A DNA stretch of 8,824 nt from Candidatus Iainarchaeum sp. Lineage in GTDB: Archaea; Iainarchaeota; Iainarchaeia; JAADDC01. A model generated the notes under the pieces. The model saw nothing but the letters and a program-made list of their open reading frames with translations, was not told the DNA's origin and searched no databases. Of the stretch, positions 1 to 5,557 are shown piece after piece. Within the stretch, counting starts at the first letter, position 1; each line of letters opens with the position of its first letter. A program made the translations under genes and the position numbers. The stretch is from positions 1 to 8,824 of the forward strand of contig WAPE01000087.1 of the NCBI GenBank assembly GCA_015520865.1. Direction: 5' to 3'.

Positions 1-174
1 CTCTTTGGAGTGTTAACAGCGGAGTTAAACGGTTCGAGGGTTCCTTTACCGAAGTGCGTCATCGGTGGATGCCCCGAGCCAAAGTTCTGCCCTCTCGTCA
101 AGGGGATGAATCCGAACTACGATGATGAGCTTCATAAAAGGATGAAGAAAGGTAGAAAGGAGGTGATCCCTTGA
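1..174 (+). CDS. C-terminal end of an unrecognised Cys-containing protein (5' end outside window)
   Basis: An open frame runs from base 1 and ends at TGA 172-174, giving the last 57 residues of a protein that begins upstream. I do not recognise the family. The fragment contains three cysteines spaced C-x4-C-x5-C (fragment residues 19, 24 and 30) with nearby Gly and Pro, which could bind a metal or an iron-sulfur cluster; this is inference from spacing only. It finishes in a Lys/Arg-rich tail. Its stop overlaps the TTG start of glyA as TTGA, and the glyA ribosome binding site lies inside its last codons, so the two genes look translationally coupled in one operon. Being in frame and ending exactly at the next start is the main reason to call it real. 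Confidence 0.7.
   Translation, partial: LFGVLTAELNGSRVPLPKCVIGGCPEPKFCPLVKGMNPNYDDELHKRMKKGRKEVIP
159..168 (+). promoter_or_regulatory. Strong Shine-Dalgarno site for glyA
   Basis: GGAGGTGATC is a full-length complement of the archaeal 16S rRNA 3' tail. It sits five bases (counted from GGAGGTG) before TTG 171 and fixes that unusual start codon for glyA. It lies within the coding end of the preceding gene. Confidence 0.85.
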
Positions 175-1358
175 AGGTAGAGGAGATAATAAGGAAGCAG
201 GAGGAATGGAGGTCCCACTCAATTAACCTCATCGCCTCGGAGAACGTGATGAGCGAGAGAGCAAAGAGGGTCTACGTAAACGACTTCATGCATAGGTACG
301 CAGAGGGGAAACCTGGAAAGCGCTACTATCAGGGAACCAGATTCATTGATGAGCTCGAAGTCTACGTAACGGAGCTCTTCAAGGAAGTGTTTAACGTTAA
401 GCATGCCGATGTAAGGCCGATCTCCGGTGTTACGGCCAATTTCTCGACCTTCTTTGCCATGAAAAAGAGAGGTTTATTGGCCAACGTCGGCCTCCCCTCC
501 GGGGCCCACATCAGTCACGAGCTAGGAGCCGAGGTCCTCTGCTTTGATACCATCTCCCTGCCCTTCGACCTCGAAAGATGGAACGTCGATGTGGATAAGG
601 CGAGGAAGCTCCTGGAAGAGAAGGAGCCGGACTTCGTGGTTCTGGGGGCTTCCCTCTACCTATTTCCCCATCCCGTTAAGGAAATCGCTGAAACGGGCAT
701 TCCAGTAGTCCATGACTCCGCCCACGTTTTGGGGCTCCACCTCGGACCCTTCAAGAACCCCCTCAAAGAGGGCGCAACCGTAGTGACGGCATCCACCCAT
801 AAAACATTTCCGGGTCCCCAGGGAGGCGTTATACTCTCCGATGACGAGGAAACGTTCAAGAAGATCTATAAGACGACTTTTCCCTACATCGTTTCCAACC
901 ATCACCTCCATAGACTAGCATCCTTAGCCGTCACGCTTGAAGAGATGAAGGAATTCGGTAGAGAATACGCCAACCAGATAGTGAGGAACGCTAAAGCCCT
1001 TGCAGAAGCGCTTTATACAAGGGGATGGAACGTCGTGGCGGAAGATCTAGGTTTCACAAAGACCCACCAGATCGCCGTTGACGTAAAAGACAAGGGAGGA
1101 GGGAAAAAGGTCGCCGAAACCCTCGAGAAGGCCAATATCATCCTCAACAAGAACATGCTACCTTGGGATAAGGATCCGAAGGATCCCAGCGGTATTCGAA
1201 TAGGCGTCCAGGAGATGACCCGCTTTGGAATGAAGGAAGGGGAAATGGATTACATCGCAGAGCTCATGACGAAGGCCTTAAAGGATCCTGAGGGGGTTCG
1301 AAGGGAGGTAATCGCCTTTAGGAGTGACTACCAAGAAGTTCGATATGGCTTTGATTAA
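171..1358 (+). CDS. glyA: Serine hydroxymethyltransferase
   Basis: PLP-dependent cytosolic enzyme that interconverts serine and glycine by moving a one-carbon unit to a pterin carrier (tetrahydromethanopterin or a relative in many archaea). Seen in the 395 residues: the N-terminal LIASEN motif (residues 20-25), the RYAEG...YYQGT segment, the H-D-S-A-H motif (181-185) that holds the PLP ring, and the STHKTF motif with the Schiff-base lysine K211, followed by GPQGG. The region SNHHLH and the ILNKN..PWD block closely resemble methanogen enzymes. It is somewhat shorter than the roughly 430-residue methanogen proteins I recall, with a trimmed N-terminus and a C-terminus ending soon after YGFD. TTG 171 is chosen because of the perfect ribosome binding site. 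It overlaps the upstream gene by 4 bases and the DUF167 gene by 14, so it is mid-operon. Confidence 0.95.
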   Translation: MKVEEIIRKQEEWRSHSINLIASENVMSERAKRVYVNDFMHRYAEGKPGKRYYQGTRFIDELEVYVTELFKEVFNVKHADVRPISGVTANFSTFFAMKKRGLLANVGLPSGAHISHELGAEVLCFDTISLPFDLERWNVDVDKARKLLEEKEPDFVVLGASLYLFPHPVKEIAETGIPVVHDSAHVLGLHLGPFKNPLKEGATVVTASTHKTFPGPQGGVILSDDEETFKKIYKTTFPYIVSNHHLHRLASLAVTLEEMKEFGREYANQIVRNAKALAEALYTRGWNVVAEDLGFTKTHQIAVDVKDKGGGKKVAETLEKANIILNKNMLPWDKDPKDPSGIRIGVQEMTRFGMKEGEMDYIAELMTKALKDPEGVRREVIAFRSDYQEVRYGFD

Positions 1359-1554
1359 GGTGAAGGTCCATCCCGGGGCAAAGAAGGAGAAAGTAGAAAG
1401 GAAAGAGGACTTTCTCGAAATTTGGGTAAAGGAGGAGGCCAAGAATGACGAGGCGAACCGCAGGGTTTTAGAAATACTAAAGGAAATGTACGGAAGGGTT
1501 CGCCTCGTCAGGGGAAGAAGGAGTCGACTCAAGATCTTCGAGGTGGAAGATTGA
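1345..1554 (+). CDS. DUF167 (YggU-like) small protein
   Basis: A 69-residue protein matching the DUF167/YggU family: an N-terminal strand with VKVHPGAKK, the EEAKNDEANRRVLEIL segment equivalent to the family's 'P..GKAN..' helix, and a C-terminal VRLVRGRRSRLKIFEV strand corresponding to the family's 'VSGxxSRxK' signature. The family is conserved in bacteria and archaea but its biochemical role is not settled. ATG 1345 is preferred because family members start just before this first strand; GTG 1324 in the same frame would add seven residues and has GGGAGGT at 1303-1309, though 14 bases away. The gene overlaps the end of glyA by 14 bases, and its stop overlaps the next gene's TTG start (TTGA), indicating coupled translation. 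Confidence 0.85.
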   Translation: MALIKVKVHPGAKKEKVERKEDFLEIWVKEEAKNDEANRRVLEILKEMYGRVRLVRGRRSRLKIFEVED

Positions 1555-2753
1555 TCATATACACGAAGTCTAGGAAGGACAGGGAAGCCGTCCTCCACGT
1601 TTTCGAGAGGGTCTATCGCTGGGTTCCTCCAATACGTAACCTTGGTGTCAAGCACAGAGAACTGGAAGAAGCCATTCGTTCCATAGAACCTAAGGACTTT
1701 ACCATCGTTTTACTTGGAAAATCTGATGAGCGGTGGTTAACGGAAGACCTAAACAATGCCTGGAGGAAGGTGGTCGTCTTCTGGAAGGAGAAGGTTCACA
1801 ACGGAAGGATGAGGGAGATCGTAGACTTCGTTGAAGGATCAAAAACGAGGTTTCTATCGGATGTACGCTGGAAGAAGTTGTACTACCTCGGAAGGCCAAC
1901 GAACTTCCTCACAAACTTCCAACCAGGTGACGACGTCTACTTCCTACCCAAGGAATGGCCCTACAGGGAGCTCGTAGAAGAACTGATGAAAAGAGAGATA
2001 GGAACACCCCTAGTCCACCTAAGGGGCTCCACGGAGGTGTACTACGGGGGTGAAAAACCCCTCGGGACGTTTCCCAGGGAAGGCGGAAGGATCGTCGTGA
2101 GGGAAGGTGATACGGTAACGATCGAGAAAGGGGACCTAGTTAGGGAGAATCTAAACCACGTAGAGGAGAAGATAAGGGTAACGATAGAGAAGATGAGGGA
2201 TGTCGTGAAGGACCGGGAGGCTGTTGTGCCGTTTTCTGGAGGTAAAGATTCGTCGGTTGTTCTTTTTCTGGCAAAGGAAGCAGGAATAGACGTGGTTCCC
2301 GTTTTCGTGGATACAGGCGGAGAGCATGAAGAGACGTATCAGTATTTAGAGGAGGTAGAGAAGATCGTAGGGCCGATAGAAAGAGTAGAGGCACCCGTAG
2401 CGAAGAAGTACGACGAGTTCGGCGAGGACTACCTTAGAAGGAGGCTCTGCACGCGAGATAAGATAGGCTCCCTCTACGATTACGTCAGGAAGAACTTTGA
2501 TAACCCGATACTACTGAATGGTGACCGCATCGCCGAAAGCAAGGCGAGATCTCTGAGACCTGAGTTAAGAAAGGATGAATTCTGGGTTTTCTCGCCCATC
2601 AAGTACTGGAGCTACCTCGACGAGCAGCTCTTCCTATGGTCAAGGGGTTACCCTATAAACGAGCTTTACAAGAAGGGGTTCTATCGGGTAGGATGCTCCT
2701 TCTGTCCCTTCACCGACCGGATAGAACGAATCGCTCAAAGGTTCTTCAGGTAG
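1551..2753 (+). CDS. PAPS reductase-like PP-loop ATPase (adenine nucleotide alpha-hydrolase superfamily)
   Basis: A 400-residue protein. The C-terminal half carries the PP-loop SGGKDS at residues 229-234, followed by VPVFVDTGGEHEET, which together bind and cleave ATP to an adenylate in this superfamily. Cysteines at 300, 382 and 385 (the last two as C-S-F-C near the C-terminus) recall the metal or sulfur-handling cysteines of PAPS/APS reductase relatives. The first ~200 residues are not the catalytic fold; residues about 140-205 look like a small beta-rich, possibly PUA-like RNA-binding region (GRIVVREGDTVTIEKGDL). Archaeal members of this group are mostly uncharacterised; a sulfur-transfer or RNA-modification role is inference, and true sulfate assimilation is not shown. 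The start is TTG 1551, overlapping the DUF167 stop, with AGGTGG at 1541 as ribosome site. Its 3' end overlaps the convergent MscS gene by 19 bases. Confidence 0.85.
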   Translation: MIIYTKSRKDREAVLHVFERVYRWVPPIRNLGVKHRELEEAIRSIEPKDFTIVLLGKSDERWLTEDLNNAWRKVVVFWKEKVHNGRMREIVDFVEGSKTRFLSDVRWKKLYYLGRPTNFLTNFQPGDDVYFLPKEWPYRELVEELMKREIGTPLVHLRGSTEVYYGGEKPLGTFPREGGRIVVREGDTVTIEKGDLVRENLNHVEEKIRVTIEKMRDVVKDREAVVPFSGGKDSSVVLFLAKEAGIDVVPVFVDTGGEHEETYQYLEEVEKIVGPIERVEAPVAKKYDEFGEDYLRRRLCTRDKIGSLYDYVRKNFDNPILLNGDRIAESKARSLRPELRKDEFWVFSPIKYWSYLDEQLFLWSRGYPINELYKKGFYRVGCSFCPFTDRIERIAQRFFR

Positions 2754-3742
2754 ACGGTTCTTGTAGGGAATGGAATCTCTATTCCTTTCCGCTTCAGCTC
2801 ATAAAAGATCTTCGTGTTGATGTCCGAGCGGGTCTCGTACATGTCCCTCGCCCTTACCCAGAACCAAACCTCAAAGATAAGGGCAAAGTCTCCCATCTCC
2901 ACGAAGAACACCTTCGGTTCTGGATCCCTCAAAACTCGTTTATCGGACCTAAGAACAGATAGTAGGACCTCCTTGACCTTCTCCGGATCGGAATCATAAG
3001 ATACACCCACCTTTAGACGGATCCTTACCCTGTCATCGGGGAGATGGTAATCCGTGACAACGGAGTTGACAACGGAGGAGTTTGGGAGCGTAACGAGGTT
3101 TCCGTCGAAGGATAGGATCCGCGTATTCCTCAATCCGATCTCCTTCACCTCTCCGAAGATCTCATTTACCTTCACCCAGTCCCCCACCCTAAAGGGAGGA
3201 TCTGCAAGGAGTAGGATGCCAGAAATGAGGTTCTCGAAGGGGTCCTTCAGTGCTAGACCTAAGACTAAACCGAAGAAGCCCGCTGAAGCTAGAAGGGGCG
3301 TAATGCTGATACCCCAGAGGGAAAAGATGTATATCACTGCAAAAAAGACAATAGTAGCGATGTAGAGGTTGGAAAGAACTGAAAGAGCCGTTTGCCTTGT
3401 CTTTTTATCTACAAGAAGAAAGCGGGTAGAGCCCAAAACCTCGTAGATAAGGACCCTACCGAGGCGTAGAAGTGCAATGGTGAAAAAGATGACTGCCACC
3501 GTGAGGAGGGTTCCGTGGAGCAGCTCGTCAAAGAAGATGGTCCTCAGGAAGTAATCGGTAAGGATGATGAGAATCCCGATCCAAGTGGGCTTCTCTACGG
3601 CCCAAAAGAGCTTGTCATCAACTTCGGTTTTTGTTAGGGAAAGGAGCTTCTTCATCAAACGGGTATAGAGAGGTCTGAGAACGATGTACCCAAGAAGGAC
3701 GAGACCGTAGGTGAGGGTTGGACCTGGGTCCACAACCTTCAT
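2735..3742 (-). CDS. mscS: MscS-family mechanosensitive channel
   Basis: Integral membrane channel that opens under membrane tension and releases solutes on osmotic downshock. With ATG 3742 the protein has 335 residues: about five hydrophobic segments (near residues 9-24, 52-66, 78-95, 126-144 and the pore helix 147-168). The Gly/Ala-rich pore helix reads ASAGFFGLVLGLALKDPFEN and leads into the beta domain GDWVKV...G.V..I.LR.T.I...DG..V.LPNS that defines MscS. The C-terminus ends with the family's I-P-F-P-T-R. The start is uncertain. ATG 3742 has GGGAGG only four bases upstream; GTG 3733 lies 26 bases from the centre of the 3755-3762 TATA box and could be a leaderless start; ATG 3778 would give 347 residues but has no ribosome site and covers that TATA box. 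The gene converges on the PP-loop gene and diverges from the pilin cassette. Confidence 0.93.
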   Translation of the reverse strand: MKVVDPGPTLTYGLVLLGYIVLRPLYTRLMKKLLSLTKTEVDDKLFWAVEKPTWIGILIILTDYFLRTIFFDELLHGTLLTVAVIFFTIALLRLGRVLIYEVLGSTRFLLVDKKTRQTALSVLSNLYIATIVFFAVIYIFSLWGISITPLLASAGFFGLVLGLALKDPFENLISGILLLADPPFRVGDWVKVNEIFGEVKEIGLRNTRILSFDGNLVTLPNSSVVNSVVTDYHLPDDRVRIRLKVGVSYDSDPEKVKEVLLSVLRSDKRVLRDPEPKVFFVEMGDFALIFEVWFWVRARDMYETRSDINTKIFYELKRKGIEIPFPTRTVYLKNL

Positions 3743-3754
3743 AGGGCCTCCCTG

Positions 3755-3762
3755 TTTATATA
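3755..3762. promoter_or_regulatory. Possible bidirectional TATA box between mscS and the pilin cassette
   Basis: TTTATATA on the + strand is a textbook archaeal TATA box and reads TATATAAA on the other strand. Its centre (3758.5) is 26.5 bases from the GTG of the first pilin gene (3785) and 25.5 bases from a GTG in the mscS frame (3733). Archaeal transcription starts about 25 bases from the TATA centre, so both messages would be leaderless. The + direction is well supported because no ribosome binding site precedes the pilin GTG. The - direction is inference. Confidence 0.72.
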
Positions 3763-3784
3763 CCTCCATCCTCTTCATCTAATC

Positions 3785-3937
3785 GTGAGGTCCCAGACGG
3801 CAATAGAGTATCTCCTGTCGGTGAACGAGGCTATCCTTTTCGCCCTTATAATTGCCGTAGCAATCGTAGGGATTGGATGGATGGCGGCAAAGGCCGCCGG
3901 GGCTGAAGGACCCTTCGTAAAGGAGCTGATACCGTGA
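3785..3937 (+). CDS. Small type IV pilin-like protein, class III signal peptide (50 aa)
   Basis: A 50-residue protein that starts MRSQTAIEYLL and continues as one hydrophobic stretch to about residue 34, then a short tail. This fits the class III signal peptide of archaeal pilins: a very short basic leader, cleavage before Gln (Q4 becomes +1), and Glu at +5, followed by a hydrophobic helix that packs in the filament core. The residue before the cut is Ser where Gly is usual. At this size it may be a major filament subunit, since archaeal major pilins can be this short; that is inference. GTG 3785 is the only start giving this leader, and it lies at the leaderless distance from TTTATATA 3755-3762. 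Its TGA overlaps the next start as GTGA; AAGGAG at 3920-3925 serves that next gene. Confidence 0.85.
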   Translation: MRSQTAIEYLLSVNEAILFALIIAVAIVGIGWMAAKAAGAEGPFVKELIP

Positions 3938-4095
3938 AGTCCCAGACCCACGTCGAATACCTCGTTATGGTCGGGATAGGGGTACTATTAGCCCTTGTTG
4001 CGGTAGCCGGAATGATATTCCTCGCGAAGGCCATGGGAGGAGAGGTCCAGAAGGCTTACAACATGAAAGGAGCGATCATAGGTGGTCTGCGGTGA
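3934..4095 (+). CDS. Small type IV pilin-like protein, class III signal peptide (53 aa)
   Basis: A 53-residue protein beginning MKSQTHVEYLV, clearly related in its first ten residues to the preceding gene, with Q4 as +1 and Glu at +5, then a hydrophobic helix to about residue 32 and a short amphipathic tail ending GGLR. The shared start (K/R-S-Q-T-x-x-E-Y-L) suggests a tandem duplication of a pilin gene. It would be inserted in the membrane, trimmed by an EppA-type prepilin peptidase and assembled into a filament. The start is GTG 3934, overlapping the previous stop by four bases, with AAGGAG eight bases upstream. The stop TGA 4093-4095 overlaps the next GTG. It could be a second major pilin or a minor one. 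Confidence 0.85.
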   Translation: MKSQTHVEYLVMVGIGVLLALVAVAGMIFLAKAMGGEVQKAYNMKGAIIGGLR

Positions 4096-4493
4096 GGGGA
4101 GCCGTGTCCTTCGAGTACGCCCTCATACTCGTCGCTCTAGTTGGCCTCTTCGCCGTTCTGGCGAACTTCTACTTAACGACCTTTATGGGCTTTCAGTACG
4201 ATGTAAAGAGAGCCTACGAGATGAAGAACGCTCTCCTTTCCCTCGAAAGCGCCGGTTACTTTGTAAGGTACTGGGACGAAGCAAATCTATCGCTAACGAT
4301 CATCGTTCCTGGAGGCGGAGAGGTTCGACTCTATCCACTGAGGGGAGAGCTCAACACGATCGAGGATTACAACACCTGCAGTACCCCCTGCACCTTCACC
4401 GTTAGAGGAAATCCCTTCACAGAGGGTGGGACTGTTAAGGGGGTTACAAAGATCCTCCTTTGGAAGAGGGGAGCGGAGGTAGGGATAGGTTGA
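4092..4493 (+). CDS. Pilin-like secreted protein with globular domain (133 aa)
   Basis: The leader MRG precedes AVSFEYALILVALVGLFAVL: Ala at +1 instead of Gln, Glu at +5 kept (E8 of the precursor), then a hydrophobic helix to about residue 25. The remaining ~105 residues are polar and beta-rich, as in a pilin head. They contain a close cysteine pair C96-x3-C100 that could form a disulfide outside the cell, and one Asn-Leu-Ser glycosylation sequon (N65). Family assignment beyond pilin-like is not possible by eye. The start is GTG 4092, overlapping the preceding stop (GTGA), with a degenerate GGTGG ribosome site at 4081-4085. It ends in TGA overlapping the next TTG. It is likely a minor pilin or adhesive subunit. 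Confidence 0.85.
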   Translation: MRGAVSFEYALILVALVGLFAVLANFYLTTFMGFQYDVKRAYEMKNALLSLESAGYFVRYWDEANLSLTIIVPGGGEVRLYPLRGELNTIEDYNTCSTPCTFTVRGNPFTEGGTVKGVTKILLWKRGAEVGIG

Positions 4494-4774
4494 AGGGTCA
4501 GATCTGGCCTTCGGTGCTCATCATGATAGGTGCCGTCGTTGTAGGGGTATTGGTAGCCTTTGCAGCGGTGTATCCGACTGTGGATACCTCTGCGAAGCTC
4601 GTAAAGTCCTCCCCTACTTTATCGATCGTAGAAACAAACACAGAGCAGATACACCTCACTCCCTTTACCATCACCCTTTATCAGTACGATAACGGAATCG
4701 TCGTCGACGCGAAACCCGAAAGGGAAGCCATCATAGCCGGATTAAAAAACGCTGGTGTGGAGGTGAACGGATGA
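4490..4774 (+). CDS. Pilin-like protein lacking the +5 acidic residue (94 aa)
   Basis: The sequence starts MKGQIWPSVLIMIGAVVVGVL: basic leader, Gly-Gln cleavage site, then a hydrophobic helix to about residue 31. The residue at +5 is Ser rather than Glu. In type II/IV systems the +5 Glu helps subunits dock, and the tip subunit GspK characteristically lacks it, so this protein could cap the filament; that role is inference. The rest is a small extracytoplasmic domain without cysteines. TTG 4490 is chosen because it gives the class III leader, overlaps the previous stop by four bases, and follows GGAGGT at 4475-4480. An upstream TTG at 4460 in the same frame would bury the leader behind ten charged residues. 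Confidence 0.82.
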   Translation: MKGQIWPSVLIMIGAVVVGVLVAFAAVYPTVDTSAKLVKSSPTLSIVETNTEQIHLTPFTITLYQYDNGIVVDAKPEREAIIAGLKNAGVEVNG

Positions 4775-5034
4775 AGGGGGTCTTCTCCTTTGACCTCTTG
4801 CTGGCAGCCATCATACTCTCCCTCCTAATACCAGCGGTTACACCGAACTGGGAGGGCTTCGTGAAGGCTGAAAAGATCGCCATATGCCACTACCTTAAGG
4901 ATCTGGCCACCACAGAGGTGAACCTCGCAAACCTCTCAGAAGCTAACATAAAAACAACTACCTACGCCGACTCTTGGATCTCGGTTAACCTCTCTACGAT
5001 GGAGATCAACGTCTGGAAGGGTGAATGTGGTTGA
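4771..5034 (+). CDS. Pilin-like secreted protein (87 aa)
   Basis: The leader MKG precedes VFSFDLLLAAIILSLLIPAV: Val at +1, Asp at +5 in place of Glu, then a hydrophobic helix to about residue 23. The short extracytoplasmic part carries two cysteines (C39 and C86), which could pair, and two Asn-Leu-Ser sequons (N54, N73). No family beyond pilin-like is recognised. The start is ATG 4771, overlapping the preceding stop as ATGA, with a strong GGAGGTGA at 4759-4766. The stop overlaps the TTG of the next gene. It is probably a minor pilin of the same assembly as its neighbours. Confidence 0.82.
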   Translation: MKGVFSFDLLLAAIILSLLIPAVTPNWEGFVKAEKIAICHYLKDLATTEVNLANLSEANIKTTTYADSWISVNLSTMEINVWKGECG

Positions 5035-5480
5035 GGGGGCAGGTATTCGGTCTGGACGCCGTCCTTGCGGTCCTAATCGTGACCGCAGGTATGACGATCT
5101 TTACCAACGCGTTCCACGAACTATTAGAAACACTTTCTCATGATCTTCTCTATAGAAGGATAGAGATCACGGTGGATCACGCGATTACAACACTTCTGCT
5201 AGCTAACGGACCCTGGAGGTGCCAGGTGGGTGATATTTCGGTGCCAGGATGTATAGTAGAGGGGTCTTACTCCAACGAACACAACCTGTTCTTCTTAAAC
5301 GACGTAAACTGTAAACTAGAAGGTAGTTCCTCCCTCGCCAGGCTACTTGGTTGCGAAGAGAACCCACCAGCTAACCCAAATTGGATCGTGGTCCGTGATT
5401 TCAACGCCTGCATTACCGATTCGACGCCCGATAAATGTATTCCAAAAACCCTTCGCCTCATAGTTTGGGTTGGCCGATGA
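5031..5480 (+). CDS. Cysteine-rich pilin-like secreted protein (149 aa)
   Basis: From TTG 5031 the protein begins MRGQVFGLDAVLAVLIVTAG: basic leader, Gly-Gln site, acidic Asp at +6 rather than +5, and a hydrophobic helix to about residue 26. The C-terminal ~120 residues form a polar domain with six cysteines (64, 74, 94, 108, 127, 136), an even number suited to three disulfides outside the cell. It is the largest subunit of the cassette. TTG 5031 is preferred over ATG 5025 (two residues longer) because GGGTGA at 5019-5024 is well spaced for it and it repeats the four-base TTGA overlap used elsewhere. Its stop codon 5478-5480 is part of box C of the C/D RNA that follows. A tip adhesin or minor pilin is a reasonable guess. 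Confidence 0.83.
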   Translation: MRGQVFGLDAVLAVLIVTAGMTIFTNAFHELLETLSHDLLYRRIEITVDHAITTLLLANGPWRCQVGDISVPGCIVEGSYSNEHNLFFLNDVNCKLEGSSSLARLLGCEENPPANPNWIVVRDFNACITDSTPDKCIPKTLRLIVWVGR

Positions 5481-5529
5481 TGAGGGACACGGATACTGAA
5501 CTGTGATGACTGTCACCTACCCTGAGGCT
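5472..5529 (+). ncRNA. Box C/D small guide RNA
   Basis: All four boxes are present in order and match consensus exactly: box C ATGATGA (5477-5483), 12-base spacer, box D' CTGA (5496-5499), three bases, box C' GTGATGA (5503-5509), 12-base spacer, box D CTGA (5522-5525). The flanks GCC (5473-5475) and GGC (5526-5528) pair to close the kink-turn, plus a possible G-U pair. Two 12-base guides are the typical archaeal arrangement for directing 2'-O-methylation by fibrillarin/Nop5/L7Ae. By the N+5 rule, the D' guide would modify the fifth base (C) of UAUCCGUGUCCC and the D guide the fifth base (G) of GGUAGGUGACAG. I could not assign the target RNAs. No clear own promoter is seen; it may be processed from the 3' end of the pilin message. 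Confidence 0.88.
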
Positions 5530-5537
5530 TTTATACA
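5530..5537 (+). promoter_or_regulatory. TATA box for rnpB
   Basis: TTTATACA is centred 24.5 bases before G5558, the first paired base of the RNase P RNA P1 helix, which is the expected distance to a transcription start. It begins immediately after the terminal stem of the C/D RNA. Confidence 0.75.
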
Positions 5538-5557
5538 TAATCCACAGAGATAGAAAC

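Noticed and set aside
119..150. ATGATGA near 122 as a box C of another C/D RNA
   Set aside because: No CTGA follows at a suitable distance and no C'/D' pair is present; it is inside coding sequence.
3560..3600. ATGATGA near 3565 as a box C motif
   Set aside because: No D, D' or C' boxes follow; it is antisense coding sequence of mscS.
3743..3778. ATG 3778 as the mscS start
   Set aside because: No ribosome site, the added residues are not hydrophobic or conserved in appearance, and the extension would cover the pilin TATA box.
4460..4489. TTG 4460 as start of the fourth pilin-like gene
   Set aside because: It would place ten charged residues before the leader and overlap the previous gene by 34 bases; TTG 4490 has the ribosome site and gives the canonical MKGQ leader.
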